Source of the DNA: Puia dinghuensis
GTDB lineage: Bacteria > Bacteroidota > Bacteroidia > Chitinophagales > Chitinophagaceae
Direction of reading: 5' to 3'
DNA: 64,000 nt
Assembly (NCBI RefSeq): GCF_014642875.1
Contig: NZ_BMJC01000005.1
Coordinates: 779,881-843,880 of the forward strand
The position numbers and the translations under genes are program-made. Under the pieces are notes generated by a model that was not told the origin of the DNA, ran no database searches, and was given only the letters and a program-made list of their open reading frames with translations. Below, piece by piece: positions 52,103 through 61,478 of the stretch; position 1 is the stretch's first letter; every line of letters begins with the position of its first letter.

Positions 52103-55100
52103 TTAGTCGTTGTCTTCGTTAAAGGCAATGTTCAGTGTGTTCTGCATGATCGTGATATTACTCAGCGTCATCGTGACCGGGAATTGGTAAGTAGCATACT
52201 TATCAAAATAGATCGCATGCTGCACCGTATTCCCCGCTCCGCCGGTAGCGTGGATGTCCACGTTATACACCCCTACCGGTATCTGGCCGAGGGACATCCC
52301 GGCAGTAGTGACGATCGCAGGGATATTATAGGTATACAGCACACCCGTCGATACATTGGTGAGGTTGACCACAAACGTGGTATTACACTCATTGTATTGA
52401 ACATTCAGGTTGACGGCCATCGGGCAGCTTTGCGGCTGACCCGTATAGTTGTAGCAGATGTGCCTGACGATGTTGTGGTCCTTATCCCTCACCTCGATGA
52501 GGCGGCCCAGTGCGTCGTATGAATAGTAGGTGACCTTGTTGTTCACGTCGCAGCTGCTGGTCATCCCGATAAAGGGATTATAGGTATAAGTCGTCATCTG
52601 TGCGCCGGCAGGGTAAAGCCGCAGCTCATCGATGAGGCTGGTGCCGACGAATTGGATAGTAGTTGTACCCGTGATCGTATGCTGGTAATACGTCCAGCCA
52701 TTGATCGTGGGCCCCTGCGAAACACTGTTCGAGCTGAGGTAGTTGGTGCCATCCGTTACTCCCAGGGGGCCGGTACTGTTCTTCATCCAGTAGGAAACGA
52801 TATAGGAGGTGGTACTGGTCAGGCCGGTTTTGGCGATGCGGATGTCGCTTCCCATGTTATAAGCATTATTGCCGGTGGGCGAAGTAGGGTCGGCGACATA
52901 TCCCGCCGTGCTGGCAATACCCCAGCCGCCGGTGCCATCGGCCTCGAAGGAGCAATACGCAATATCAGCCGGGGAAGCATTGGTTACCTTGGCAACGGGA
53001 TAGTCTTTGGCATAATCATAGATGTAACTCATGTGATAGCCGTCCTGTTTGGACACATCCTGTACACTCCCCAGGTTGTCATAAGCGTAATAGTGCAGCC
53101 GGGTTTGAGGCGTAGTATTGGCAATATTGCTCGTGGTTACCGTTTGCGGCTCAATAATATTGTTACCCCAATTGAAGTAATTGTTATTCAGTTGTTCCAG
53201 GAAAGTATTGGTCGTGAGATTGGTGCTCGTTTGCTGGATGATGGGGTCGATCTGGTGGCGGGCAACCATGGCGTCATAAGGGGACGTGGAAGCATTATCA
53301 GGAGGATACTGGTAAGCAGTCCTTAGCGTCTCCCCCTTGCTGTTGAGCACTTCCGTTCGGGTGAGCAGGGCCGTCGAGGGGTTGTCGTAAAAGTAATTGG
53401 TCGTGGTCACGATCTGGTTGCCATTGGCGTCCGTCTCTGTTACCTTGTCCGTTGCTTTATAGTTCCAGCCAGCAACGACATCATACCGGCCAAAATACAT
53501 GTCCTGCGGCCGGCCTGTGAAGTAATGGACGATCTTCAAACCTGAAATAACCTTTCTGTTGTTGCCATCAGTGACAGGATTATAGAAGCATTCCACTTTC
53601 TTCCTCGGCACGGTGTTGTTGGTCGCATCATAGTACTCCTCGCTGGTGAGCAGTCCCCGCTTCCAATCGAGGTTGGACGCGGGCGGATAGGGGTAAGCAT
53701 GGTTAGTAGGGGTGATATCGGCTGCCGCAGTCCATCGAAATCCCCAAGTACTTTGATTCCAGGCAGTAGTCGACGCGGTGCAGGGGGCTGCTCCATCTCC
53801 AAGAAAACAATAACCGTACGCCTGGCTGCTATTGACATCCGCATAGTCATCGGGGGAAGTATACCGGTAGAGTTTGTATCCCATCGGCAGGACGGAACAG
53901 GTGTTGTCGGTACAAAATTGTTCCTGTACTTCCTTGTATCCGACGAGGCTGCCATTGGTGGCCCCCAACTCATACTTCGACCCGGAGGTCAATTGCATGG
54001 TCTTCGTTATAATATTAACCAGGAAGTGAGGAAGATACAATCCTGCGGTCTTATCATAAAAGATATCGCCGGAGTTGTAAATGGCAGTTTGTTTCCAACC
54101 TGCGTCAAAGTACAGCGGGAGGTCAAGGATAGTGCCGGAGGAGAGCTTGGAATTCTCCATCATCTTGTAGACATACCGATGGATCACCGGAGACGACAAA
54201 TTACTGTAATCGCTGATCGTTCGTATCCGGATGCCCCCGAGGGTGCCGTTGTACTTCACCGATCCGTCGGGGTTGGTGACATAATTTCCGGACTTCAGGT
54301 CGTAATCGTGGGCCTCATATTCAAAAGCAGTATAGCCACCTGTTGGATAGTTGATCTGGGTCAACATGGCCGTCTTGGCATAATTGAAGTCCGGCGTGCG
54401 GTCGGCGCCGGCATAGAGCAGGTTCGCCAGGCCGCCGTTGTACCACGTGATCGATAACGGAGTGGTGGACCCGGGAGTAACGGGATACGCAAAATAGCGT
54501 TGGGTGATGACAAAGATCTGCTGGCTTTGGAAATACGGCACCAGCGTCGGATTATTGCCTGCGTCGACATTCACCTTGCCGTTATAATACCCCCAATGGT
54601 CCTGGCTGCTGGACAGTTTGGAAGGGATGGGGTGGGTATTGTCATAGGTGAAGGTATACGGCGGCTTGCTGATCGTGCCATCCCCGCTCTGTTCGGTGAC
54701 GGAGTTCAACCGGAGCCGTTGCATCAGGTAAGCCGCACCGACATCAGGGCAAACAAAATAATCCGTGTTGAATATGAAATTCCGGATGGGTCCGCCGGAA
54801 TTATTGATCACTATCTTTTCCAGGGCCATAGCAGCCGTAGGACCACTATTGGCGTCGTTGGCATCGCCCATGTCGGCCCTCACCTTGGTTGCAATAAAGT
54901 CTATGCTCCCGTTGGAGAAAGAGATATGCGCCAGCCTGTATCCGTAGGTGAATATCCTGGCGCCGCTTACCGACATGAGGCCGGCAGGGTCGAATGCGGT
55001 AGCCGTCGACATATCCCATTCGAGACATTGGGTTTGTCCGGATTGGTTCACGAAATTTTCGCTCGCATAGGTGAAGGACACCTGGTGACCGGTAGGAGAT

Positions 55101-55927
55101 TGTATTGTGCTCAGATACCAGGAGGAATTATAGGGCGGCTGGTGGGTCGATCCACTCCCGTCCTTCTCATTCCCCGCATACGCGCCGAATACCAGATTGC
55201 TGACCATAGTGTTATCGACAGCCCCGCTGCCGCCAAACGTATACTGGGTGCCGTCGGCCATTGTGACTGTCCATGCGGTGATCCCGGAGGTACCCAAAGT
55301 CGCCTGTATCCTGATATTCTCGAAGGGGATGGTATAGGCATTCCCATTCTGGTCGAGAACGAATTTGCCGGAATGTCCGTTGAAATTATAATAATAAAGG
55401 TCCGGCTCGGAGTCATAAGAGCCGTCGGTGACGTTCTTCGCAAACTGACAGGCGGCCGCCACATCACATATCGCTGCATTCGGCCCCAGATCGACCGGGT
55501 CGAGCAGCAGGGCTGGAATGGCGTTCTCCTGGTTGGAGACGCCTTGTCCATTGAACAAATAGCCAAATTCATCCGGCTTGCCTCTTACCGCCCGCGTGAT
55601 CACGCCGCCGGCATTCAGGCTCCAGCCCAGTCCTACCCAACTGGCCTGCTCTTCCACTTTCAGCCCGGTGGCATGATAAGACAAGGAAATAGGCACATGG
55701 ATGTCTCCCTCCGTTATTTGCCAAAGCGGAACAGTGATATCCGGGACACCGGTATACTTGCTCACCGGGATATCCCCGTATTTCCCCAGGGCGGCGGCGG
55801 TGGGGGAAGGTGGGATGGGCTGAGGCAGGGCTATCTGGTCAGAGCTCGTTTGTGCACTGGCAGAAGCCAGGAAGATCGTGTATACCGCGCAAACCAAGAG
55901 CGATCGGTAGAGAGTAGCGATTGTCAT
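52103..55927 (-). CDS. Large RHS/YD-repeat-type surface protein
   Basis: About 1274 aa, signal peptide (MTIATLYRSLLVCAVYTIFL...SAQ). The N-terminus has KYGDIPVSKYTGVPDITVPLW and a WVGLGWSLNAGGVITR segment, an SpvB-like entry to RHS proteins. The C-terminal part has YD-type units (YSYDALGRLIEVRDKD) and a final beta domain without an RHS core boundary. It precedes the second RHS protein by 12 bases. Probably forms part of the shell or a surface partner of the downstream toxin-like RHS protein. First two codons could be omitted or included. Confidence 0.85.
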   Translation of the reverse strand: MTIATLYRSLLVCAVYTIFLASASAQTSSDQIALPQPIPPSPTAAALGKYGDIPVSKYTGVPDITVPLWQITEGDIHVPISLSYHATGLKVEEQASWVGLGWSLNAGGVITRAVRGKPDEFGYLFNGQGVSNQENAIPALLLDPVDLGPNAAICDVAAACQFAKNVTDGSYDSEPDLYYYNFNGHSGKFVLDQNGNAYTIPFENIRIQATLGTSGITAWTVTMADGTQYTFGGSGAVDNTMVSNLVFGAYAGNEKDGSGSTHQPPYNSSWYLSTIQSPTGHQVSFTYASENFVNQSGQTQCLEWDMSTATAFDPAGLMSVSGARIFTYGYRLAHISFSNGSIDFIATKVRADMGDANDANSGPTAAMALEKIVINNSGGPIRNFIFNTDYFVCPDVGAAYLMQRLRLNSVTEQSGDGTISKPPYTFTYDNTHPIPSKLSSSQDHWGYYNGKVNVDAGNNPTLVPYFQSQQIFVITQRYFAYPVTPGSTTPLSITWYNGGLANLLYAGADRTPDFNYAKTAMLTQINYPTGGYTAFEYEAHDYDLKSGNYVTNPDGSVKYNGTLGGIRIRTISDYSNLSSPVIHRYVYKMMENSKLSSGTILDLPLYFDAGWKQTAIYNSGDIFYDKTAGLYLPHFLVNIITKTMQLTSGSKYELGATNGSLVGYKEVQEQFCTDNTCSVLPMGYKLYRYTSPDDYADVNSSQAYGYCFLGDGAAPCTASTTAWNQSTWGFRWTAAADITPTNHAYPYPPASNLDWKRGLLTSEEYYDATNNTVPRKKVECFYNPVTDGNNRKVISGLKIVHYFTGRPQDMYFGRYDVVAGWNYKATDKVTETDANGNQIVTTTNYFYDNPSTALLTRTEVLNSKGETLRTAYQYPPDNASTSPYDAMVARHQIDPIIQQTSTNLTTNTFLEQLNNNYFNWGNNIIEPQTVTTSNIANTTPQTRLHYYAYDNLGSVQDVSKQDGYHMSYIYDYAKDYPVAKVTNASPADIAYCSFEADGTGGWGIASTAGYVADPTSPTGNNAYNMGSDIRIAKTGLTSTTSYIVSYWMKNSTGPLGVTDGTNYLSSNSVSQGPTINGWTYYQHTITGTTTIQFVGTSLIDELRLYPAGAQMTTYTYNPFIGMTSSCDVNNKVTYYSYDALGRLIEVRDKDHNIVRHICYNYTGQPQSCPMAVNLNVQYNECNTTFVVNLTNVSTGVLYTYNIPAIVTTAGMSLGQIPVGVYNVDIHATGGAGNTVQHAIYFDKYATYQFPVTMTLSNITIMQNTLNIAFNEDND

Positions 55928-55967
55928 ATTCACCAGGTAATTGCTTTTTGGAAAAAGGATGATCTGA

Positions 55968-57488
55968 TTAAAAAGAATAGCCTACCCTGAACACCCAGGG
56001 TTGCGTCGCCGGCACATGCTGACGGTACAGGAAGTCGTAGAGCAGCTGTACATTGCCGTTGAGTTTCCTGCCGGCCTTGTATTTCTTGCTCAGCCCCAGC
56101 AAGGCGCTCTTCTGCCAGGCGTTGTAGCTGCTCAACGCAGAGAGGGTGCTGACCAAGGGTTGGTAATTCAGTTCGGCCCCGCCGCTGACCCAGAAGCTGC
56201 CTTTCAGCTTCCAGTCCAGGTAGCTTCTGAACCCCGCGCCCTGTTCGCTGATGGCGATATGATGGATATCCCGTCCCCAGCCCATTCTATAGCTGGCGCC
56301 GATGCCCACCACGCTTTTGTCATTGAGCTTATAGCCTACCGACAGGCCGAAGGCGGTGGTTGCCGGGAAGAAGGAATTGCTCTGGGTCGTTTGCGCATTG
56401 ATGCCGTATTCCAGCCGTTGCCCGAATTTTTTCGTCTTTTGCCCATTGGGTTTGAAGTTCGGCATATCCTTGTCGCTGCCGCCTGCGCCATCTCCACTGA
56501 TGCCGCCGCTACTGCCGGTGCCGCTGCCGCCAAGACCGCCGGTGAGGCCGCCTGTGCCGCCGAGGTCGGTGGTCTGGCTGAACTTGTCCTTCAGCTGAGT
56601 CAACTGTGAAGCATCGCCGCCGCCGGTAGCTTGCTGTGCCACCTGCTGCAGATCGGGCACCGAGCCAAAGCGCTGGGTAAGCTCTTTGTTGAGATCATCG
56701 GCGGTGGGCAACCCCGGAATGGCGGCGCCCCCTGCTGTAGGAGTACCGCTGCCCGGCAGGCGGAACAAACTTCCCAGCTGCGAATTTTTGGCGAAGAAAT
56801 CCCTGAAGGCCGGGAGGTTGGAAAGGGCTTCCATTGTCTTTGCCTCTATCTTTGCGGGGTCTTCGAATGTCTTTTTGTATTCGGCTACCTGGGCCTTGTA
56901 GTAATAAGCTGTTCTTTTAAACTGGTCGAGCTGCGCCGTCATCCCGAATTTTTGCAGCTGCTGCTGGAGATAGGCCTGCCGCTGCGCCAGGAACTTTTTG
57001 ACTTCTTCTGCCTGGTTGAGCCTGCCTTGCAACTGGTCTACACCCGCCACGGCATCTTTTACCTTGGCGGATAATTCCTGGTTGGGCTGCTGCAGGAAGC
57101 TGAGCGCTGTCTTCATGGAATCCAGGTGCCCGCTGTAGACATTGCGCAATTTATCCAGTTGTCCCGTGCGCTGCTGCAGGCTTTGTTGAAGCTGCTGATA
57201 GCCGGCTTGTGAGCCGGCAAAGATCCGGCGCGCGGCGGCAGAATCCTTTTTTTGCAATTGTTTATTGAGCTTGTCTTCTTCCCTGGCCAGGCGTTGCAGG
57301 TACTGCCGGGTGGTTTTATCCAGGTCTTCATCTATCCGGTGGGTCTTGCGGTCCACCGCATCGAGATAGGCTGTGGGGGCTGACCCTCTTGGGGAGATTG
57401 ATTCAGTCGGGGTCGATGACTGTCCATAGGAGGATATGTGACAGAAGAATACCAAGAGCCCAAGACAGGCAACCACTCTTTTCAGCAT
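55968..57488 (-). CDS. Coiled-coil outer-membrane protein, first gene of the RHS operon
   Basis: About 506 aa. Signal peptide MLKRVVACLGLLVFFCHISS, a long coiled coil (roughly 40-230, many Q, L, K, heptad pattern), a Gly/Ser-rich linker (GGTGGLTGGLGGSGTGSSGG) at 315-335, and a C-terminal beta-barrel-like domain (FFPATTAFGLSVGYKLN ... VFRVGYSF) ending in aromatic Phe as outer-membrane proteins do. An ATG 14 codons upstream exists. It starts the operon with both RHS genes, so it could anchor or export them; this is inference from linkage. Confidence 0.75.
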   Translation of the reverse strand: MLKRVVACLGLLVFFCHISSYGQSSTPTESISPRGSAPTAYLDAVDRKTHRIDEDLDKTTRQYLQRLAREEDKLNKQLQKKDSAAARRIFAGSQAGYQQLQQSLQQRTGQLDKLRNVYSGHLDSMKTALSFLQQPNQELSAKVKDAVAGVDQLQGRLNQAEEVKKFLAQRQAYLQQQLQKFGMTAQLDQFKRTAYYYKAQVAEYKKTFEDPAKIEAKTMEALSNLPAFRDFFAKNSQLGSLFRLPGSGTPTAGGAAIPGLPTADDLNKELTQRFGSVPDLQQVAQQATGGGDASQLTQLKDKFSQTTDLGGTGGLTGGLGGSGTGSSGGISGDGAGGSDKDMPNFKPNGQKTKKFGQRLEYGINAQTTQSNSFFPATTAFGLSVGYKLNDKSVVGIGASYRMGWGRDIHHIAISEQGAGFRSYLDWKLKGSFWVSGGAELNYQPLVSTLSALSSYNAWQKSALLGLSKKYKAGRKLNGNVQLLYDFLYRQHVPATQPWVFRVGYSF

Positions 57489-57758
57489 GGACGACGGGAA
57501 AGACCCGCCTTTTACGCAGGCATTCATCATACGGTTAGGTCGGTTTTACGTGTGGATAAAAACGTTATTCCTCAGGGTAGGATCAAATCGGTAGAATGAA
57601 AATAGAGGATTTTTCGCTGTCTCCAAATCGTGATACCGTCGCGACTGGCAGAGGCCGTTCGGATGCGTTGCACCGAAATGTACAGGTGTGTTGAAAATTT
57701 AAACGAGTGTGTTGAGTTTAGTGACGGACGTGCGTGTGTTAAGAAATTGATATCTTGT
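57489..57758. other. Upstream region of the RHS operon
   Basis: 270 bases between the first gene of the RHS operon and the next minus-strand gene. No gene recognised. It must hold the promoter for the four-gene operon; no clear TAnnTTTG pair could be assigned. Confidence 0.4.
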
Positions 57759-58985
57759 CTAAAAGACGCCTTTTATTTTCGTGATCGACACTCCCAGCAC
57801 CTTGCGACAGATCATATCCAGTCCCGCCTCCGACCCCACAAAATGGAACACGCTGTGCCAATGCGTCAGCGACTGCCCCGGGCCAAGTAAAGCCGCGGGC
57901 GAAACGCTTTCTAACTCATAAAAGGGCCCCATCTGGCTGCCGTCAGCGAGGGGGCCGTCATTGTACGCATTCACCGCATCTCCGCTGAAGGGCGGCTTGA
58001 CGGTATTCCATTCCTGGTTGAGATAGCGGGCGTTGCCGTCCACGTTGAACAACGTAATGGTCAGCACATGATGCTGCGGGTCATAGCTGCCAGCTACGGG
58101 CTTTGCTCGCTGCGGATGGATTCCCAGTTTGCCGCGGCTTTTGCCATCGGCCTTGAAGAAGAGGATATTGTCCTGGTATTTGATTCGATCGGCGGAGATC
58201 TCACCGAAATAATCTGTGGTAGCGGGTTTTGACGTATCTCCGCTATATGGAATGACGATGGTCGTGGCAGGTGATGGATTGAACATATCCAGCAGCCACA
58301 TACAGGGCATGCCGGTGGTTTCCGTCCAGGCTTTATCGCCGGTATTGGTGAGGGTATTGACGGTGCGGTAGCCGACGGCTTTCACATCAGCATCCGCGGT
58401 AAGGGAAAGCATACTATCGATTTTGGCGCGATCGAGCAGCGTCACGCTCCGCTCGATGCCGATGGACAAAGTCGTCCCTGCATAGTTGATAAGCGTCATA
58501 GTCTTCTTCAATCGAACCGAACGCTCATCGCGCCCCGCCACCGTCCAGGCTTCCGTGTCAAAGGCCGCAGGTGTCTTCCAATTGGCAAACTCCATCTTCG
58601 CGCCCGGCAGAAAGAAAAGCGAGAACTTTCCGCCTTCTGGTCCCAGCCAGAGCCGGTTCTCACCGCCATAGGCATTCATATGCGGATCGGCAGGTCCTTC
58701 AAAAGCCTTGTAATGTATCCAGCCAAAACTGGTCCCACTGTCACCAGCTGCAGTAGAGGTGAAAACTTTTCCCTGGTATTTCGGCGAGACGACGACGCGA
58801 GCTTCGCCGGTACCCAGCACGATCACACTGTCGTGGTGTTGCAGGAAGGAAAGATCATAGGCAAAGCTGCCGGGCGACGCTTCGACCGAAGCGGCGGCTG
58901 GCGTGGCAGCGGGCTGTGATCCATTATTGCAGGAAGATGCAAGCATAATGATGCAGGATGTGGCGGCAAACAATCGGGTATTCAT
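57759..58985 (-). CDS. DUF6786-like lipoprotein
   Basis: 408 aa starting MNTRLFAATSCIIMLASSC, with a lipobox before Cys. The body is a beta-rich galactose-mutarotase-like sandwich pattern (HMNAYGGENRLWLGPEGGKFSLFF, NTLTNTGDKAWTETTGMP, MGPFYELESVSPAALLGPGQSLTHWHS). I think this is the DUF6786 family, common in Bacteroidota and of unknown function. Surface or periplasmic lipoprotein. The frame begins 12 codons earlier, but the lipoprotein signal fixes the start. Confidence 0.75.
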   Translation of the reverse strand: MNTRLFAATSCIIMLASSCNNGSQPAATPAAASVEASPGSFAYDLSFLQHHDSVIVLGTGEARVVVSPKYQGKVFTSTAAGDSGTSFGWIHYKAFEGPADPHMNAYGGENRLWLGPEGGKFSLFFLPGAKMEFANWKTPAAFDTEAWTVAGRDERSVRLKKTMTLINYAGTTLSIGIERSVTLLDRAKIDSMLSLTADADVKAVGYRTVNTLTNTGDKAWTETTGMPCMWLLDMFNPSPATTIVIPYSGDTSKPATTDYFGEISADRIKYQDNILFFKADGKSRGKLGIHPQRAKPVAGSYDPQHHVLTITLFNVDGNARYLNQEWNTVKPPFSGDAVNAYNDGPLADGSQMGPFYELESVSPAALLGPGQSLTHWHSVFHFVGSEAGLDMICRKVLGVSITKIKGVF

Positions 58986-59117
58986 ACCAATGAAGGTAGG
59001 AAAAAACGGAAACGGCCGCAAACGACACGCACAACAGGGGGTTTTACACGCTTATGCATAAATGTCGGATAAACCAGGGAATATGATATTTTAGAAGTTC
59101 CATTAAACCTGGATCAT

Positions 59118-60134
59118 ATGCGAAATCTTATACTCTCCTGTTCGCTGCTGCTGGTATTGGCAAGCGGCACGCTCTCCGCTCAGAACACCTATCCCTGGCC
59201 TTCTTCCGGCAACATCGGCATCGGCACCACTACGCCCGACTGGCTGTTGACAGTCAATGGCGGCACCCACCTCGGCAACGATCTGAATCTCACCCGCACG
59301 GATAATTTTATCTATGGCGCGTCCATCGTAGTAGATAACAACATCTCCAAAGCCATTACTATCCAAAAGGTGGGCGGGGGCAACATCGATCTCATCAATC
59401 TCATGGCCACGGGCATCGGGCTGAATGGCACTACCGTCGTCGGCCTCCCCATGGGCAGTCCCAGCAACATGTCCAAATTCAGTGTCTACACTAATTCGGC
59501 CAATGATGGCATCTGGCTTTCCCATGACGGTTCTTCGTATGGCGGGTCTTCCGGGTTCGTCAATATCCATGGCCCTTCCATGGGCCAAGGTTCCTGGAAT
59601 GGCATTACGCTCAGTGGAGATGCCGGCATCGCTTACGGCACGGCCAACCAGACCACCGGTAATGGATTCATCATTGCACCGTGGGCCGCGGCTACATCGG
59701 GTCTGCGGCTCGACAACAAGGGCAACGTCGGCATCGCCACTTCCAACACGCAGGGCTACCAGTTGGCGGTGAACGGCCAGGCCATCTTCACCCGCGCCGT
59801 GGTGAAGCTCTATCCCGACTGGCCGGACTATGTATTCAGGAAAGATTATCGCCTTCCCTCTCTTGACAGCGTCGACGCCTACATCCGCACCCACCAGCAT
59901 CTTCCCGGGATGCCCACCGCTGCCGAGATGGCCAACACCGGCCTCGATCTTGGCGCCACCCAGACGGCTCTCCTGAAGAAGATCGAGGAGCTTACGCTCT
60001 ATATCATCCAACAGGACAAGACCATCCAGGACCAGGACCAACAGCTCGAACGTCAAAGCAAGGAAGCGAAAGCGCTGAAAGCAAGGCTCGACCGGCTCGA
60101 ACAGCGCATCAACCACCTATCCGCCCAACGTTAA
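59118..60134 (+). CDS. Secreted tail-fibre-like protein with C-terminal coiled coil
   Basis: 338 aa. Signal peptide MRNLILSCSLLLVLASGTLS, then NIGIGTTTPDWLLTVNG, the beginning of many Bacteroidota fibre-like proteins. It has beta-rich repeats with NIGIG and LAVNG, then the conserved C-terminal module WPDYVFRKDYRLPSLDSV, HLPGMPTAAEM and a coiled coil (LLKKIEELTLYIIQQDK). Related proteins are trimeric surface fibres; the role is unknown. Confidence 0.8.
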   Translation: MRNLILSCSLLLVLASGTLSAQNTYPWPSSGNIGIGTTTPDWLLTVNGGTHLGNDLNLTRTDNFIYGASIVVDNNISKAITIQKVGGGNIDLINLMATGIGLNGTTVVGLPMGSPSNMSKFSVYTNSANDGIWLSHDGSSYGGSSGFVNIHGPSMGQGSWNGITLSGDAGIAYGTANQTTGNGFIIAPWAAATSGLRLDNKGNVGIATSNTQGYQLAVNGQAIFTRAVVKLYPDWPDYVFRKDYRLPSLDSVDAYIRTHQHLPGMPTAAEMANTGLDLGATQTALLKKIEELTLYIIQQDKTIQDQDQQLERQSKEAKALKARLDRLEQRINHLSAQR

Positions 60135-60142
60135 GCAATCGT

Positions 60143-60176
60143 ATAAAAAAAACCGTCCCTGGACGAAGAGACGGTT
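60143..60176 (-). terminator. Terminator for the minus-strand gene at 60283
   Basis: AACCGTC at 60151-60157 and GACGGTT at 60170-60176. On the minus strand the stem is followed by a run of T (the A-run at 60145-60152). Orientation therefore serves the 60283 gene, although the fibre gene also ends here. Confidence 0.7.
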
Positions 60177-60282
60177 GGTGCGAAGGTTATTTCGGGTCCT
60201 GACCAGGGTGGCCGCCAGGTCTTCGCGGCGCCACCCGGTCGCAGGATAGGCAATCGGCTATGGTTGGTAATCAGGACACAGT

Positions 60283-60567
60283 CTATGGCTTCAACTTTTC
60301 CGAATTATTCTTAAGGTATTGTTCCTTTGCCAGCTCGAGCGTCTGCGAAACGGTAAGATCGCACAGTGCGCCGATCTTGAACAGCTCCCGCATCTTGAAC
60401 TCCTCAACGTTCTCCATCAGGAAAGTAAACCGGGTCACCTTTTTTCCGCAATCCGCGGCAACGGTCGACTTGGGAATATGGTTGAATATCTCATTCAGCG
60501 ACTTGATGGCTCCATCATTGACCATTGATCTGATGGACCTATAGCGAGGATCACGGCTCATACACAA
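60283..60567 (-). CDS. Small conserved helical protein
   Basis: 94 aa, helical, cytosolic. Contains AIKSLNEIFNHIPKSTVAADCG and MRELFKIGALCDL, a pattern I have seen in short Bacteroidota proteins of unknown role; it could be a compact DNA-binding helix bundle, but no helix-turn-helix is certain. Start could be the second Met (60561). An ACTAAA-N3-TTTAGT dyad lies about 150 bases upstream. Confidence 0.6.
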   Translation of the reverse strand: MCMSRDPRYRSIRSMVNDGAIKSLNEIFNHIPKSTVAADCGKKVTRFTFLMENVEEFKMRELFKIGALCDLTVSQTLELAKEQYLKNNSEKLKP

Positions 60568-60719
60568 AGAAAAGATTTAAATTAACTATAACTACGTCCA
60601 TATCATCCCATTTTTCCTGCCACTTATTCCCTTTTTTTGAGTCATTCCTACCCTTTTTTTCGGCCTGTTAATCCTTTTCAGGCGCGGGTTTCGAACGATT
60701 ATGGACGGACAACGAATTT

Positions 60720-60741
60720 ACTAAATTTTTTAGTTACTAAC
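60720..60741. promoter_or_regulatory. Inverted repeat with ACTAA half-sites
   Basis: ACTAAA-TTT-TTTAGT at 60720-60734 followed by TACTAAC at 60735-60741. Intergenic, upstream of the gene at 60283 and downstream of the one at 60814. Same half-site vocabulary as the DUF6934 cassette operators. Confidence 0.5.
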
Positions 60742-60813
60742 AACTATTATTTTTAGCATTTCTGGTCCCAAAACTTGCGCGCATATAAAAGGCTTTGTAT
60801 CAACCTATCATAT

Positions 60814-61383
60814 CTAATAGCAAAATGCAATACTCTTTGCCTTTTTTCCCGGCCCATGTGGCACCGTCGTCATTATATAGAATAGTGGTGTAACATCGTT
60901 ACGGATGGAATGGTCGGTACTTTTGAACATCGAATCGGTCCAATCATTGAGATGGGTGACGATGGCCTTCTCTTCTGCATTTAACTGGCTGAAGGTCCTC
61001 TGCCGAACGAAAAGCCCCTGGTCGATGGGCGCTGGATTATTCACGAGTTGAAGATATTCCCAATACGAGTTGCCCGACCAGACCAGGCCGATTATGGCTG
61101 GGCCAGCCGGATCGACCCCTTCCAGAAAGGTATAGTCTGCGGTGCCGCAGAGGTTCATAAATGGGTCTGTCTCCCTTATTTTTCTGATCACTGCCGGTTT
61201 AAGCTTCTGGCTGAGATCGACGATGCTCTTATACTCTGCTTTCTCCTTGCGGATGTTATTGTAGCAGTCCTTTTCGCTTTTGTACAGGGGCAACAAGCAG
61301 CTGCTGGGGTTTTGAGAATATATGGTGCAGCCGGGGATAAGGAGCCAAAGGAAGAAGCAGGCGGTTCGTTGGATGGGGTTCAT
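60814..61383 (-). CDS. Hypothetical secreted protein
   Basis: 189 aa. N-terminus MNPIQRTACFFLWLLIPGCTIYS is a signal peptide, possibly lipoprotein type with the Cys at 19. The mature part has four more Cys and an aromatic segment (IIGLVWSGNSYWEYLQLV). No family recognised. It lies downstream of an rRNA-type terminator on the same strand. Confidence 0.65.
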   Translation of the reverse strand: MNPIQRTACFFLWLLIPGCTIYSQNPSSCLLPLYKSEKDCYNNIRKEKAEYKSIVDLSQKLKPAVIRKIRETDPFMNLCGTADYTFLEGVDPAGPAIIGLVWSGNSYWEYLQLVNNPAPIDQGLFVRQRTFSQLNAEEKAIVTHLNDWTDSMFKSTDHSIRNDVTPLFYIMTTVPHGPGKKAKSIAFCY

Positions 61384-61406
61384 GCTCTGAAGATAGGGTT
61401 TATAGA

Positions 61407-61440
61407 AATAAAAAAAGCCCCATCTTTCGATGAGGCTTTC
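61407..61440 (-). terminator. Strong terminator after the 5S rRNA fragment
   Basis: GCCTCATC-GAAA-GATGGGGC on the minus strand (61417-61436), with one mismatch, followed by seven T. It lies just past the 5S-like 3' end, as in rRNA operons. Confidence 0.85.
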
Positions 61441-61455
61441 AATGAATATGGCAGC

Positions 61456-61478
61456 TACCTACTCTCCCGCATTGTGGT
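61456..61478 (-). repeat. 5S rRNA 3'-end fragment, left direct repeat
   Basis: A 23-base sequence identical to 62768-62790. On the minus strand it reads ACCACAATGCGGGAGAGTAG plus GTA, and here it continues into GCTGCCA, the typical 3' end of a bacterial 5S rRNA. A terminator follows. No complete 5S gene is present. Confidence 0.8.

Noticed and set aside
48180-55900. CRISPR array or DNA tandem repeats in the RHS genes
   Set aside because: The repetition is at protein level (YD motifs) with diverged DNA and no spacers of constant size.
54500-55990. 496-codon open frame opposite the first RHS gene
   Set aside because: Shadow of the RHS coding frame; Gly/Ile/Arg-rich, no start context and no family pattern.
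60135-60180. Terminator of the tail-fibre-like gene on the plus strand
   Set aside because: The run of A precedes the stem on the plus strand; the T-run follows the stem only on the minus strand.
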